A stretch of DNA of 64,000 nucleotides from Hydrogenophaga sp. (GTDB lineage: Bacteria > Pseudomonadota > Gammaproteobacteria > Burkholderiales > Burkholderiaceae_C): assembly GCF_019635465.1 (NCBI RefSeq), contig NZ_JAHBZK010000008.1, forward strand, positions 124,001 through 188,000, in the 5' to 3' direction. Made by a program: the position numbers and the translations under genes. This document shows, piece after piece, positions 47,912-57,470 of this stretch. The notes under the pieces are model-generated. The model was not told where the DNA came from. It ran no database searches and saw only the letters and a list, made by a program, of their open reading frames with translations. How positions within the stretch are numbered: position 1 is the stretch's first letter; each line of letters opens with the position of its first letter.

Positions 47912-48538
47912 ATGACGCCCGCCAAGCCCCTTGCCGATCTGCCCGCACCGGCACCGATCCAGCAACTGCACCACTACGCGTACCGCGCCCGCGACGCCGA
48001 GGAGACCCGCCGCTTCTACGAAGACATCCTGGGCCTGCCGCTCTACCACATCATCCAGAGCGACTACGTGCCCAGCACCGGTGAGTACTGCCCGTACACA
48101 CACTTCTTCTTCCGCCTGCAGGACGGCTCGTTCATTGCCTTCTTCGACCTGGGCGACGACGAGGCCGCACTGCCCAGCCCCAACACGCCGAAGTGGGTCA
48201 ACCACATCAGCTTTCGTGTCAACACCGTCGACGAACTCGAAGCCACCAAGGCCCGCCTGGAAGCGAGCGGCATCGAGGTGCTGGGTGTGACCGACCACCA
48301 CATCTTCAAGAGCATCTACTTCTTCGATCCGAACGGCATCCGCCTGGAGCTCACCGCGCAACTGGCCGACGAGTTCCAGATGCTGCAGGAGAGCAAGACC
48401 GCGCATGCCCGCCTGAACGAGTGGACGGCGCGCAAAGAGCAGTGGCGCCAGGACCGCGCCGCCGGCAAGGGCAATGCCCCTCTCAAGCCGCAGCAGAACG
48501 ACCGCCCCGAAGTGGCCGAGCGCGCCGCCAAGGTCTGA
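47912..48538 (+). CDS. VOC-family (vicinal oxygen chelate) protein
   Basis: This 208-residue metalloprotein has one glyoxalase/dioxygenase-type domain. Likely metal ligands are H20 or H21 (QLHHYAYR), H98 (WVNHISFR) and E146 (GIRLELTAQ), the 2-His-1-Glu set of extradiol dioxygenases. The FFDPNGIRLEL stretch is typical. A ring-cleavage or isomerase role in aromatic breakdown is plausible from the monooxygenase 10 bases downstream. GAAGGAG lies ahead of the ATG. Confidence 0.85.
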   Translation: MTPAKPLADLPAPAPIQQLHHYAYRARDAEETRRFYEDILGLPLYHIIQSDYVPSTGEYCPYTHFFFRLQDGSFIAFFDLGDDEAALPSPNTPKWVNHISFRVNTVDELEATKARLEASGIEVLGVTDHHIFKSIYFFDPNGIRLELTAQLADEFQMLQESKTAHARLNEWTARKEQWRQDRAAGKGNAPLKPQQNDRPEVAERAAKV

Positions 48539-48548
48539 GGAGGCACGC

Positions 48549-50279
48549 ATGTCGCTGAACGCCTACCGCGAGGTGGCCCACACCAACGGCTACGAATTCA
48601 CACAGGGCGGCGGCTATGAGCTGCCCAGCTACCCCTTCGTGCCGCCGCCGGAGATCGGCCAGTCCTCGCCCGCACACCACCCCATCGTGATCGTGGGCGG
48701 CGGCATCACCGGCCTCACCATGGCCTGCTCGCTGGCCCGCCTGGGCGTGGCCGCCATCCTGCTCGACGAAGACGACACGGTCGGCGTCAAGGGCGCGTCC
48801 TCGCGCGGCATCTGTTACACGCAAAAGTCGCTCGAGATCTTCGAGCGCCTGGGCGTGTACGCCCCCATCGCCGCCAAAGGCGTGCAATGGAGCGTGGGCC
48901 GCACCTACGCCGGTGACGACGAGGTCTACAGCTTCGACCTGCGCCAGCAGGGGGGCTACCACCTGAGCCAGCAGCCGCCCTTCATCAACATCCAGCAGTT
49001 CTACATCGAGGCCTTCCTGGTCGATCGCGTCCAGCAGCTGGGCCACGTCGAGCTGCGCTGGCGCAACCGCCTCAGCGCCTTCGAGCAGGACGACAAGAGC
49101 GCCCTGCTCACCATCGAAACGCCGGCCGGCAGCTACCAGGTGCGCGCCGACCACGTGATCGACGCCACCGGCTCGCACAGCCCGCTGCGCAAGTGGCTGG
49201 ACGTGCCCTTCGACGGCAAGCGTGGCGATGACCGCTGGTGCATCGCCGACGTGCGATTCACCACCCGCCCGCCGCAGGAGCGCCACACCTGGATCGAGGC
49301 CCCGTTCAACGAAAACCGCGCCGTCTGGCAGCACCTGATGGCCGACGACGTCTGGCGCATCGACTACCAGATGGCCCCCGACAGCGACCCGGCCGAGGTC
49401 AGCCGCGAGGACGTGGTGCGTGAGCGCCTGGCCCGCCAGTTCGGCCCCGACGTCGAGGTCGAGATCGTCTGGGTCGGCCCCTACGCCTACCGCAGCGAGT
49501 GCGTGCACACCATGCGCTGCGGTCACGTGTACTTCATGGGCGACTCGGCCAAGATCGTCAGCCCCTTCGGCGCCCGCGGAGGCAACACCGGTGTGGCCGA
49601 CGCCGACAACCTGGCCTGGAAGCTGGCGGCTGTGCTGCGCGGACGCGCCGCGCCGTCGCTGCTCGACAGCTACGACGACGAGCGCCTGGAGGCCGCGCGC
49701 GAGAACGTGCGCGTGACCAACCGCACCGCCCGTTTCCTGCGGCCGGCCGATGGCGTGGAGCGCCTGTACCGCAACGCGGCCATCGCGCTGGCCAAGCGCC
49801 ATGCGTTGGCCCGTCCGCTGGTCAACACCGGTCGCATGGCGGTGGCCAACCCCTACACCCGCTCGCGCGCCTGCCTGTACCGCGCCGGCAGCGCGGCCGG
49901 GCAATCGGTGCAGAACGTGGCGTTTCGCTGGGCCAACGGCCGCGAAGGCCGCATGAACCAGTTGCTCGACTGGGCCGCGGGCGATCTGCTGTTGCTGGCC
50001 TTCGGGCCGCTGAGCAGCCAGGCCCGCCAGCGCCTGGCGGGCTTGAGCGCCACCACGCCGCTGCGGGTGGTGCAGGTGCTGGGCACCGGCGACGCGGCGC
50101 AGGCCGTCGAACAGGTGCGTGACCCCAAGGGGCACCTGCTGGGCGCCTGCCAGGCCAATCCGGGCGACTGGGCACTGGTGCGCCCGGACGGCTACCTCGC
50201 CGCCAGCGGCAGCGCCGTCGATGGCGCCTTGGTCAAGGCCATCGGCCTGTCCCTCGGGCTTACCGGAGTGCACGCATGA
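48549..50279 (+). CDS. FAD-dependent aromatic monooxygenase (PheA/TfdB family)
   Basis: This is a 576-residue flavin hydroxylase. The FAD loop is IVIVGGGITGLTMACSLARLG (near 42-62), the DG motif region is IDATGSHSPLRKWL, and GDSAKIVSPFGARGGNTG binds the flavin phosphate. It probably hydroxylates a phenolic acid with NAD(P)H and oxygen. GAGGAGG precedes the ATG; an earlier in-frame ATG lies inside the VOC gene. Flanked by VOC and DUF2783 genes, it is the core of a small catabolic operon. Confidence 0.88.
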   Translation: MSLNAYREVAHTNGYEFTQGGGYELPSYPFVPPPEIGQSSPAHHPIVIVGGGITGLTMACSLARLGVAAILLDEDDTVGVKGASSRGICYTQKSLEIFERLGVYAPIAAKGVQWSVGRTYAGDDEVYSFDLRQQGGYHLSQQPPFINIQQFYIEAFLVDRVQQLGHVELRWRNRLSAFEQDDKSALLTIETPAGSYQVRADHVIDATGSHSPLRKWLDVPFDGKRGDDRWCIADVRFTTRPPQERHTWIEAPFNENRAVWQHLMADDVWRIDYQMAPDSDPAEVSREDVVRERLARQFGPDVEVEIVWVGPYAYRSECVHTMRCGHVYFMGDSAKIVSPFGARGGNTGVADADNLAWKLAAVLRGRAAPSLLDSYDDERLEAARENVRVTNRTARFLRPADGVERLYRNAAIALAKRHALARPLVNTGRMAVANPYTRSRACLYRAGSAAGQSVQNVAFRWANGREGRMNQLLDWAAGDLLLLAFGPLSSQARQRLAGLSATTPLRVVQVLGTGDAAQAVEQVRDPKGHLLGACQANPGDWALVRPDGYLAASGSAVDGALVKAIGLSLGLTGVHA

Positions 50280-50461
50280 TCACCACCCCCAACTGGCAGG
50301 ACGCCGACACCTTCTACGAGCAGTTGCTCGACGCCCAGACAGGCCTCGACACCGAGCAGCAACTGGCCTTCAGCGCCCGGCTCATCCTGCTGCTGGCCAA
50401 CCAGGTCGGTGACAGCCGCGTGCTGGCCGAGTGCGTCGACGCCGCCCGCGAAGCACTCTGA
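50276..50461 (+). CDS. DUF2783 small protein
   Basis: This is a 61-residue acidic protein, MITTPNWQDADTFYEQLLDA onward, with ARLILLLANQVGD. This is the DUF2783 family, which is found next to FAD monooxygenases. Its ATG overlaps the monooxygenase stop (ATGA), so it is probably a coupled partner, perhaps a stabilising or regulatory subunit. Function is unproven. Confidence 0.8.
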   Translation: MITTPNWQDADTFYEQLLDAQTGLDTEQQLAFSARLILLLANQVGDSRVLAECVDAAREAL

Positions 50462-50493
50462 CTGCGCTACCCCTGACCACCAGGGTGGGCCGG

Positions 50494-50499
50494 TAAAAT
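50494..50499 (+). promoter_or_regulatory. Possible -10 element for valS
   Basis: TAAAAT in GGTAAAATCC lies 64 bases before the valS ATG and just before the leader palindrome. It is the same pattern as the one before ppnP. Confidence 0.35.
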
Positions 50500-50521
50500 C
50501 CTGGCCTCCCCCGTCTCTACC

Positions 50522-50545
50522 AACGGCATCCCGCGGGATGCCGTT
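50522..50545 (+). promoter_or_regulatory. Perfect 24-bp palindrome in the valS leader
   Basis: AACGGCATCCCG is followed directly by its reverse complement, ending 18 bases before the valS ATG and trailed by GCCTTTC. It could be an attenuator stem or the terminator of the upstream operon. A similar hairpin precedes ileS. Confidence 0.55.
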
Positions 50546-50563
50546 GCCTTTCTGGCGCACCCC

Positions 50564-53467
50564 ATGACCGACACCGTGCAACAACCCGGCCTCGACTCGC
50601 TGGCCAAGTCCTTCGAACCCGCCCCCATCGAAGCCCAGTGGGGCCCCTGGTGGGAGCAGCGTGGCGTCGGCAAGGCCGGGTTCCGTGGCACAGGCGAAGC
50701 GCGCGCCGACGCACCGGCCTTCTGCATCCAGCTGCCACCGCCCAACGTGACCGGCACGCTGCACATGGGGCACGCGTTCAACCAGACCATCATGGACAGC
50801 CTCACGCGCTACCACCGCATGATGGGCGCCAACACGCTGTGGGTGCCGGGCACCGACCACGCGGGCATCGCCACGCAGATCGTGGTCGAGCGCCAGCTGC
50901 AGGAGCAGAAGCTCAGCCGCCACGACCTGGGCCGCGAAGCCTTCACGAAGAAGGTCTGGGAATGGAAGGAAAAGAGCGGCAACACCATCACCGGCCAGAT
51001 GCGCCGCATGGGCGACACGGTCGACTGGTCGCGCGAGTACTTCACCATGGACCCGAAGCTGTCGTCGGTGGTGACCGAGACCTTCGTGCGCCTGTACGAG
51101 CAGGGCCTGATCTACCGTGGCAAGCGCCTGGTCAACTGGGACCCGGTGCTCAAGACCGCGGTGAGCGACCTGGAGGTGGAGAGCGAAGAAGAAGACGGCT
51201 TTCTCTGGCACATCCGCTACCCGCTGGTGGACACGGATGGCAGCCTGGCAGCCGCGGGCATCGACTCGGTGGTGGTGGCCACCACCCGCCCCGAGACCAT
51301 GCTCGGCGACACCGCCGTGATGGTGCACCCCGAGGACGAGCGCTACACCGCCATCGTCGGCAAGACGGTCAAGCTGCCGCTGTGCGATCGCGAGATCCCG
51401 GTGATCGCCGACGAATACGTCGACCGTGCCTTCGGCACCGGCGTGGTCAAGGTCACGCCCGCGCACGACCACAACGACTACGCGGTGGGCCAGCGCCACC
51501 AGTTGCCCACCATCGGTGTGCTCACGCTTGAGGCTTCGATCAACCAGAACGCGCCCGCCAAGTACCAGGGCATGGACCGCTTCGTGGCGCGCAAGGCGGT
51601 GGTGGCCGACCTCGATGCGCTGGGTATGCTGGTCGAGACCAAGAAGCACAAGCTGATGGTGCCGCGCTGCGCGCGCACCGGCGCCGTCGTCGAGCCCATG
51701 CTCACGGACCAGTGGTTCATTGCCATGAGCAAGGTCAGCGATCAGGACCCGACGGGCAAGAGCATCGCGCAAAAGGCCATCGACGCCGTGGCCTCCGGCG
51801 AAGTGCGGTTCGTGCCCGAGAACTGGGTCAACACCTACGACCAGTGGATGAAGAACATCCAGGACTGGTGCATCAGCCGCCAGCTCTGGTGGGGCCACCA
51901 GATTCCCGCCTGGTACGACGAGGACGGCCGCATCTACGTGGCGCGCAGCGAGGCCGACGCGCAAGCGCAAGCCCCTGGCAAAACGCTCACCCGCGACCCG
52001 GACGTGCTGGACACCTGGTATTCATCGGCCCTCGTGCCTTTCAGCACCATGGGTTGGCCCGACCAGAAGGCCGGCCCCACCGAGGACTACGACGTCTACC
52101 TGCCCAGCAGCGTGCTGGTCACCGGCTACGACATCATCTTCTTCTGGGTCGCCCGCATGATCATGATGACGACCCACTTCACCGGGCGCGTGCCGTTCCG
52201 CCATGTCTACATCCACGGCCTGGTGCGCGACGCGCAGGGCCGCAAGATGAGCAAGAGCGAAGGCAACGTGCTCGATCCGGTGGACCTCATCGACGGCATT
52301 GCGCTTGCCCCGCTGCTCGACAAGCGCACCACCGGCCTGCGCAAGCCCGAGACCGCACCCCGCGTGCGCAAGGACACCGAGAAGGAATTCCCCGAGGGCA
52401 TTCCGGCCTACGGCGCGGACGCACTGCGCTTCACCTTCGCGGCGCTGGCCTCGCTGGGGCGCAGCATCAACTTCGACAGCAAGCGCTGCGAGGGCTACCG
52501 CAACTTCTGCAACAAGCTCTGGAACGCCACCCGCTTCGTGCTGATGAACTGCGAAGGCCACGACTGCGGCCTGAAGGAGCACACCAAGGCCGAATGTGCC
52601 GTGGGTCAGCCCTTCCACGGGTACCTGAGCTTCAGCCAGGCTGACCGCTGGATCAGCTCCACGCTGCAGCGCGTGGAGGCCGAGGTGGCCAAGGGCTTCG
52701 CCGAGTACCGCCTGGACAACGTGGCCAACGCCATCTACGACTTCGTCTGGAACCAGTTCTGCGACTGGTACCTGGAGATCGCCAAGGTGCAGATCCAGAC
52801 CGGCGACGCCGCACAGCAGCGCGCCACCCGCCGCACGCTGATCCGCACGCTGGAGGCGATCCAGCGTCTGGCCCACCCCATCATCCCGTTCATCACCGAA
52901 GCGCTCTGGCAGAAGGTGGCCCCGGTGGCCGGCCGCGCGGGCGAATCCGTGGCCCTGGCCACCTACCCCGTGAGCCAGCCAGAGCGCATCGACGAGTCCG
53001 CCGAAGCCCACGTGGCACAACTCAAACGCCTGGTCGACGCATGCCGCACCTTGCGCGGAGAAATGGGCGTGTCACCGGCGCAGCGCCTGCCACTCTATGC
53101 CGTGGGCGACGCCGACTTCCTGCGTCAGGCCGCACCGGTGCTGCAGTCCCTGGCCAAGCTGGCCGAGGTGCGCGTGTTCGACGACGAAGCAGCTTGGGCC
53201 CAGGCCGCTGGCGTGGCGCCGGTGGCGGTGGTCGGCGAGGCGCGCCTGAGCCTGTTCATGGAAATCGATATGGCCGCAGAGAAGGCGCGCCTGGGCAAAG
53301 AGGCCGCGCGGCTGCAGGGCGAAATCGCCAAAGCCCAGGGCAAGCTGGGCAACGAAGGCTTTGTGGCCCGCGCGCCGGCGGCGGTGATCGATCAGGAAAA
53401 ACAGCGCCTGGCCGATTTCAGCGCCACGCTGGAGAAGGTGCAGGCCCAGCTGGCCCGCCTGGGCTGA
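50564..53467 (+). CDS. valS: Valyl-tRNA synthetase
   Basis: ValS charges tRNA-Val. The 967-residue protein has HMGH at 67-70, KMSKS at about 561-565, an editing domain between, and a C-terminal coiled coil (about 895-965, [19 protein letters not shown]). It is a single gene. The family is certain. Confidence 0.98.
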   Translation: MTDTVQQPGLDSLAKSFEPAPIEAQWGPWWEQRGVGKAGFRGTGEARADAPAFCIQLPPPNVTGTLHMGHAFNQTIMDSLTRYHRMMGANTLWVPGTDHAGIATQIVVERQLQEQKLSRHDLGREAFTKKVWEWKEKSGNTITGQMRRMGDTVDWSREYFTMDPKLSSVVTETFVRLYEQGLIYRGKRLVNWDPVLKTAVSDLEVESEEEDGFLWHIRYPLVDTDGSLAAAGIDSVVVATTRPETMLGDTAVMVHPEDERYTAIVGKTVKLPLCDREIPVIADEYVDRAFGTGVVKVTPAHDHNDYAVGQRHQLPTIGVLTLEASINQNAPAKYQGMDRFVARKAVVADLDALGMLVETKKHKLMVPRCARTGAVVEPMLTDQWFIAMSKVSDQDPTGKSIAQKAIDAVASGEVRFVPENWVNTYDQWMKNIQDWCISRQLWWGHQIPAWYDEDGRIYVARSEADAQAQAPGKTLTRDPDVLDTWYSSALVPFSTMGWPDQKAGPTEDYDVYLPSSVLVTGYDIIFFWVARMIMMTTHFTGRVPFRHVYIHGLVRDAQGRKMSKSEGNVLDPVDLIDGIALAPLLDKRTTGLRKPETAPRVRKDTEKEFPEGIPAYGADALRFTFAALASLGRSINFDSKRCEGYRNFCNKLWNATRFVLMNCEGHDCGLKEHTKAECAVGQPFHGYLSFSQADRWISSTLQRVEAEVAKGFAEYRLDNVANAIYDFVWNQFCDWYLEIAKVQIQTGDAAQQRATRRTLIRTLEAIQRLAHPIIPFITEALWQKVAPVAGRAGESVALATYPVSQPERIDESAEAHVAQLKRLVDACRTLRGEMGVSPAQRLPLYAVGDADFLRQAAPVLQSLAKLAEVRVFDDEAAWAQAAGVAPVAVVGEARLSLFMEIDMAAEKARLGKEAARLQGEIAKAQGKLGNEGFVARAPAAVIDQEKQRLADFSATLEKVQAQLARLG

Positions 53468-53527
53468 GTAGGCCTGGTCCGCTGAGCCAGAGATAACGCG
53501 GTGCCGGCCTGACCGGACCGCGCGCCG

Positions 53528-54571
53528 TCAATCCCGGTCCAGTGAGGCCAGCGCGGCCCACTGCGAGGGCGTGGCCGCCTGCGGATCGCCCGACTCGGGG
53601 AAGCCGGTGCTGTCCAGCGCCGAGAAATCGGAGTTGGCGGCGTCGCGACGCGCTTCGTCGGGCGAGAGCGTTTCGTGGATGCGCCGCGCCAGGTACCAGC
53701 TCGCCCGCAGCTTGGCCTCGCGCGTGTGCGAGCCCAGGCGCGGCGTGAGGTGCAGGTTGGGGATGCCGTGCAAGGGCGAGCCAACGGCGGCGAATTGCGG
53801 GTTGGCCCCGTCCAGCAGACAGGCGTCGATGCGACCGTCGCACAAGGCCAGCGCCAGCGCTTCCTGATCGAACAGCGCGCTGCGGCTCACGCCGACCCAC
53901 AACTGGCCGTGCTTGCAGTGGTTGAGCACGCGCTCGTTGATCCAGCCCTTGAAGCGCGAGGCGTACACCATCTGCAAGGTGATGGCGTCGGAGCGCTCGA
54001 GCAGTTCGTTGATGGGCACAGGCTCGACGCCCAGCTTGTCCCACAGTTCGGCGGCGTGGTGCACCGCGGGGTCGTAGCCGAGCACGCGCACGCCCAGGCT
54101 GCGCAGCATGGGTGCCAGCGTGTGCGCCACCGGTGCCAGACCCAGCAGGCCCACGGTGCTGCCCGCCAGCTCGCGGCCCATGCGTACCTGGCCCAGCTTG
54201 CGGCCCAGCAGGGCACTGACCATGCCGCGGCGGTACAGCATCAGCAAGCCATACAGCAGGTATTCGGCATTGGAGCGCACCGTGGCGCTGCGCGCCTGCA
54301 GCACGCGCACGCCGCGGCGCGAGCAGGCTTCGAGGTCGGTGTTGTCGCTGGAGATCTGCATGCGCGCGACCATCATCAGCTTAGGCGCCTGCTCCAGCAG
54401 GTCCTGCGACACGATCACGTGCGGCGGCAGCACGATGGCCTTGGCCTCTGCGATGGCCTGGCGCAATTGCGCAGGGTCATCGGCCAGCTCGGGCTGGTAG
54501 ACAACCTGGTAACGGTCCTGCAGCCATGCCAGGGCCTCGGGCACCAGCGGATCGACCAGCAGGACGTCCAT
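53528..54571 (-). CDS. Degenerate D-isomer 2-hydroxyacid dehydrogenase homologue
   Basis: This 347-residue protein has the two-domain 2-hydroxyacid dehydrogenase fold. The usual NAD loop GxGxxG reads GLLGLAPVAHTLAPML, and the catalytic His of the TPHIAG motif is replaced in HLTPRLGSHTREA. WVGVSRSALFDQEAL keeps the SR pair. It may bind a nucleotide without dehydrogenase activity. It is the last gene of cysM-nudix-tusA on the minus strand. A GTG four codons upstream overlaps the tusA end. Confidence 0.8.
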   Translation of the reverse strand: MDVLLVDPLVPEALAWLQDRYQVVYQPELADDPAQLRQAIAEAKAIVLPPHVIVSQDLLEQAPKLMMVARMQISSDNTDLEACSRRGVRVLQARSATVRSNAEYLLYGLLMLYRRGMVSALLGRKLGQVRMGRELAGSTVGLLGLAPVAHTLAPMLRSLGVRVLGYDPAVHHAAELWDKLGVEPVPINELLERSDAITLQMVYASRFKGWINERVLNHCKHGQLWVGVSRSALFDQEALALALCDGRIDACLLDGANPQFAAVGSPLHGIPNLHLTPRLGSHTREAKLRASWYLARRIHETLSPDEARRDAANSDFSALDSTGFPESGDPQAATPSQWAALASLDRD

Positions 54572-54579
54572 TGCGCGTC

Positions 54580-54810
54580 TCACCGGCGCTTGAGCACCGA
54601 AATGTGTTCGCCACCCACGCTCTCCTGGTGCACCAGGAGGTTGCCGGTCTGTTTGGCGAAAGCCTGGAAGTCCCGGACCGAGCCCGAGTCGGTGGCCACG
54701 ATCTTGAGCGTCTGGCCGCTGTGCATGTCCGCCAGGGCCTTTTTGGCCTTGAGGATGGGCAGCGGGCAGTTCAGGCCCCGGGCATCGAGTTCTCGGTCAG
54801 CGGCAATCAT
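54580..54810 (-). CDS. TusA-like sulfur carrier protein
   Basis: This is a 76-residue sulfur carrier. The LDARGLNCPLPILKAKKAL stretch holds the CPxP motif with acceptor Cys15. TusA proteins relay persulfide sulfur for tRNA thiolation or cofactor synthesis. Its place downstream of cysM and a Nudix gene fits sulfur metabolism. tusA itself and sulfur-oxidation paralogues are alike, so the exact role is open. Confidence 0.88.
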   Translation of the reverse strand: MIAADRELDARGLNCPLPILKAKKALADMHSGQTLKIVATDSGSVRDFQAFAKQTGNLLVHQESVGGEHISVLKRR

Positions 54811-54839
54811 GAGGGCTCCGTGCTAGGTAACGCGGCATT

Positions 54840-55379
54840 TTAGGTCGCGCGCGGATTTGGTGTGTCTTCCAGGAAAGTCGGGGTCAGGCCGCGTGACAAA
54901 AGCCACTGTGCGAGGGCCAAACCGGTGCCAGCGCGCCAACAACGCACCGCTTCGGGCGCCATCAGGCGGTACTCGCTGAGCTCGGGCGAGAGCCTCACCT
55001 GGCCGGAACACCGGGCATGGTAGGTGATGATGACCTGGTTCATGCGCTGGAAATCGTGCACCGCCACCAGGCTCAATGCCTCGGTCTGCAACGCGGTCTC
55101 TTCGGCGATTTCGCGCCGGATGCCCTCCTCCGGCGTTTCGCCCGCTTCCATGAAACCGGTGATCAGACCGAAGAACTTGCCCGGCCAGGCGGCGTTGCGC
55201 GCCAGCAGCACCTGCCCTTCGAGCTCGACGATGGCCGCCAGCACCGGCGTGGGGTTGTTCCAGTGCGTGAAGCCACAGGCCGGGCAGCGCAGGCGCGACT
55301 TGTCGCCCCCGTCTTCGGCCATGGTAATGGCCTGCAGCGGCGTGGCGCACTGAGGGCAAAAACGGAACTCGGCCGACAT
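54840..55379 (-). CDS. Nudix hydrolase with zinc ribbon (NudC-like)
   Basis: This 179-residue protein starts with a zinc ribbon (CPQC then CPACGF) followed by a Nudix domain. The Nudix box is GFMEAGETPEEG then REIAEET (Gx5Ex7REUxEE). The layout is that of NADH/NAD-cap pyrophosphatases or ADP-ribose hydrolases, but it is shorter than NudC. The start MSAEFRFCPQC is chosen; an upstream frame is not coding. It lies eight bases after cysM. Confidence 0.85.
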   Translation of the reverse strand: MSAEFRFCPQCATPLQAITMAEDGGDKSRLRCPACGFTHWNNPTPVLAAIVELEGQVLLARNAAWPGKFFGLITGFMEAGETPEEGIRREIAEETALQTEALSLVAVHDFQRMNQVIITYHARCSGQVRLSPELSEYRLMAPEAVRCWRAGTGLALAQWLLSRGLTPTFLEDTPNPRAT

Positions 55380-55387
55380 CGTCGCGC

Positions 55388-56290
55388 TCAGGCGGGGAAG
55401 ACGCCGGTGGACAGGTAGCGATCGCCCCGGTCGCACACCACGAAGACGATGGTCGCCTTCTCGACCGTGCGCGACACCTGCAACGCCGCCCACAGCGCGC
55501 CGGCCGCCGAAATGCCACCGAAGATGCCCTCCTCGCGCGCCATGCGGCGTGCCATGTCTTCGGCATCGGACTGCGACACATAGATCAGCTCGTCAACCGC
55601 CTTGGGATCGTAGATCTTCGGCAGATACTCGACAGGCCACTTGCGGATGCCCGGGATGCGCGAGCCCTCACTGGGCTGCGCGCCGACGATGCGAATGCCG
55701 GCGTCTTTCTCCTTCAGGAAACGCGATACGCCGGTGATGGTGCCGGTCGTGCCCATGGCACTCACGAAATGCGTGATGCGCCCGCCGGTCTGCTCCCACA
55801 ACTCCGGCCCGGTGGTCTCGTAGTGGATGCGCGGGTTGTCGGCGTTGGCGAACTGGTCGAGCACGCGGCCCTTGCCGTCGGCCTGCATCTTCTCGGCCAG
55901 GTCGCGCGCGCCTTCCATGCCACCGCTCTTGGGCGTGAGGATCAGCTCGGCGCCAAAGGCCTTCATGGTCTGCGCACGCTCGATGGACAGGTCCTCCGGC
56001 ATGATCAGCACCATGCGGTAGCCCTTGATGGCTGCGGCCATGGCCAGGGCAATGCCGGTGTTGCCGGAGGTGGCTTCGATGAGCGTGTCGCCCGGGCGGA
56101 TGTCGCCCCGTTCTTCCGCGCGACGGATCATCGACAGCGCCGGGCGATCCTTGACCGATCCGGCCGGGTTGTTGCCCTCGAGCTTGGCCAGGATGACGTT
56201 GCCGCGGGCAGCGTTCTCGGCAGCGGCAATGCGCTGCAGCGCGACCAGGGGCGTGCGCCCGACCGCGTCTTCGATGGTGGGGTATGGCAT
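55388..56290 (-). CDS. cysM: Cysteine synthase B
   Basis: CysM makes cysteine from O-acetylserine and sulfide or thiosulfate. The 300-residue protein has the PLP lysine K47 in NPAGSVKDRPALSM, the ATSGNTGIALAM loop, and the GTTGTITGVSRFLKE phosphate loop. TSPTIEDAVG-like YPTIEDAVGRTPLV at the start and the length are typical of CysM rather than CysK. It leads the cysM-nudix-tusA-dehydrogenase unit and is divergent from tRNA-Leu. Confidence 0.95.
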   Translation of the reverse strand: MPYPTIEDAVGRTPLVALQRIAAAENAARGNVILAKLEGNNPAGSVKDRPALSMIRRAEERGDIRPGDTLIEATSGNTGIALAMAAAIKGYRMVLIMPEDLSIERAQTMKAFGAELILTPKSGGMEGARDLAEKMQADGKGRVLDQFANADNPRIHYETTGPELWEQTGGRITHFVSAMGTTGTITGVSRFLKEKDAGIRIVGAQPSEGSRIPGIRKWPVEYLPKIYDPKAVDELIYVSQSDAEDMARRMAREEGIFGGISAAGALWAALQVSRTVEKATIVFVVCDRGDRYLSTGVFPA

Positions 56291-56324
56291 GGCGCCACTG
56301 TGCCATAATCCGCGCCCTTGCCTG

Positions 56325-56409
56325 GCCGAAGTGGCGGAATCGGTAGACGCAGCGGATTCAAAATCCGCCGCCGCAAGGTGTGCCGGTTCGAGTCCGGCCT
56401 TCGGCACCA
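56325..56409 (+). tRNA. tRNA-Leu (anticodon CAA)
   Basis: This is an 85-base class II tRNA. The acceptor stem GCCGAAG pairs with CTTCGGC, followed by discriminator A and an encoded CCA. The anticodon stem GCGGA/TCCGC (56352-56356 with 56364-56368) holds anticodon CAA at 56359-56361. The T arm GCCGGTTCGAGTCCGGC is intact, and a variable arm is present. It reads UUG. Confidence 0.97.
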
Positions 56410-56433
56410 CTCAGCGCAAGACCCCAGTCATCA

Positions 56434-56456
56434 AGCCCGGCCCCGCCGGGCTTTTT
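56434..56456 (+). terminator. Rho-independent terminator after tRNA-Leu
   Basis: AGCCCGGC/GCCGGGCT stem (56434-56441 with 56445-56452), CCC loop, then a run of Ts. It also lies at the end of the convergent epimerase gene. Confidence 0.85.
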
Positions 56457-56467
56457 GCTGCGTGCGT

Positions 56468-57388
56468 TCAGGCGCGCAGGCCCTGCGCCACCGTGGGGTA
56501 ACGCAAGCGCAGGCGCAGTTCGCGCTTGAGCCGATCGTTGTGCAAGCGGCGCGACTCGCTCATGAAGCTCAGCAGCATCAGCGGCAGTTGATCCTGCGCC
56601 GCGTCGCGGCCCACACGCGGCGGGCGCGGCAGCCCGTACAGATCGGCCGCCAGGTCGAAGTAGTCGCCCATCCTGAGTTCGGTGTCATCCACCGCGTGCA
56701 CCACGCGTTGGGCACGCCCGCGCCACAGCGCCAGCACCACCGCGCGCGCCAGGTCGTCGGCATGGATGTGATTGGTGTAGACGTCGTCCTCGGCGCGCAG
56801 TACCGGCGTGCCACGCTGCAGGCGATCGCGCGGTGTGCCGCCCTCGCGGTCATTGGCGTAGATGCCCGGTATGCGCAACACGCTCACGCGCACGTCCAGC
56901 GCACGCCCCAGCCAGCGCAGTCGCGCCTCCGCATCGACGCGACGCTCGGCGCGAGGCGTGCGCGGTCGCGCAGGCACCGATTCGCTGGTCCACGCGCCCT
57001 GGCGGTCGCCGTAGACCCCGGTGGTGGAGCCGTACACCAGCACCGACGGCGGTGTGCGTTGTGCCAGCACGTGGACCAATGAACGCGTGCGCGCATCGAT
57101 GCGCCAATCGCCCGGACCTTCGCTGGGTGGGGCCGCCAGGTGGATCACGCGGTGCGCCAGGCCCGCCAGTCGTTGCAGGCTTCGCGGCTCATCCAGGTTG
57201 CCCACCAATGGTGTGATGCCGGCCTGCCGCAGCGAAGCCACACGCGACGGGCTCGACGTGAGGGCCATGAGCCGGGCGCGCCGCCCCGACCCCAGCTCGC
57301 GTGCGCTGCGCAAGCCCACATCGCCGCAGCCCACGATCAGGACGCGTTCACGCCGAAAGCGTGCGGGCAAGGCGCCCAGCAGGTTCAT
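56468..57388 (-). CDS. NAD(P)-dependent sugar epimerase/dehydratase family protein
   Basis: This 306-residue extended-SDR-like protein has an N-terminal nucleotide loop, VLIVGCGDVGLRSA. LAAPPSEGPGDWRID and VYGSTTGVYGDRQG follow. The usual YxxxK is not obvious, so the reaction is uncertain (YeeZ-like proteins have this form). The start MNLLGALPARFR is taken; a long upstream frame overlaps the reductase gene and is not coding. Confidence 0.82.
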   Translation of the reverse strand: MNLLGALPARFRRERVLIVGCGDVGLRSARELGSGRRARLMALTSSPSRVASLRQAGITPLVGNLDEPRSLQRLAGLAHRVIHLAAPPSEGPGDWRIDARTRSLVHVLAQRTPPSVLVYGSTTGVYGDRQGAWTSESVPARPRTPRAERRVDAEARLRWLGRALDVRVSVLRIPGIYANDREGGTPRDRLQRGTPVLRAEDDVYTNHIHADDLARAVVLALWRGRAQRVVHAVDDTELRMGDYFDLAADLYGLPRPPRVGRDAAQDQLPLMLLSFMSESRRLHNDRLKRELRLRLRYPTVAQGLRA

Positions 57389-57427
57389 GCCAATCCCGTT
57401 TTTGCGACAATGCGCGGTTGCTTTTTG

Positions 57428-57447
57428 CAGGGCACCTCTTTGGGTGC
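57428..57447 (+). promoter_or_regulatory. Leader hairpin before the ferredoxin reductase gene
   Basis: GGGCACC pairs with GGTGCCC about 24 bases before the ATG at 57471. It may be a weak terminator for incoming transcription or an mRNA 5' stem. Confidence 0.4.
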
Positions 57448-57470
57448 CCCTCCCGAGAAAGACCGCGAGT

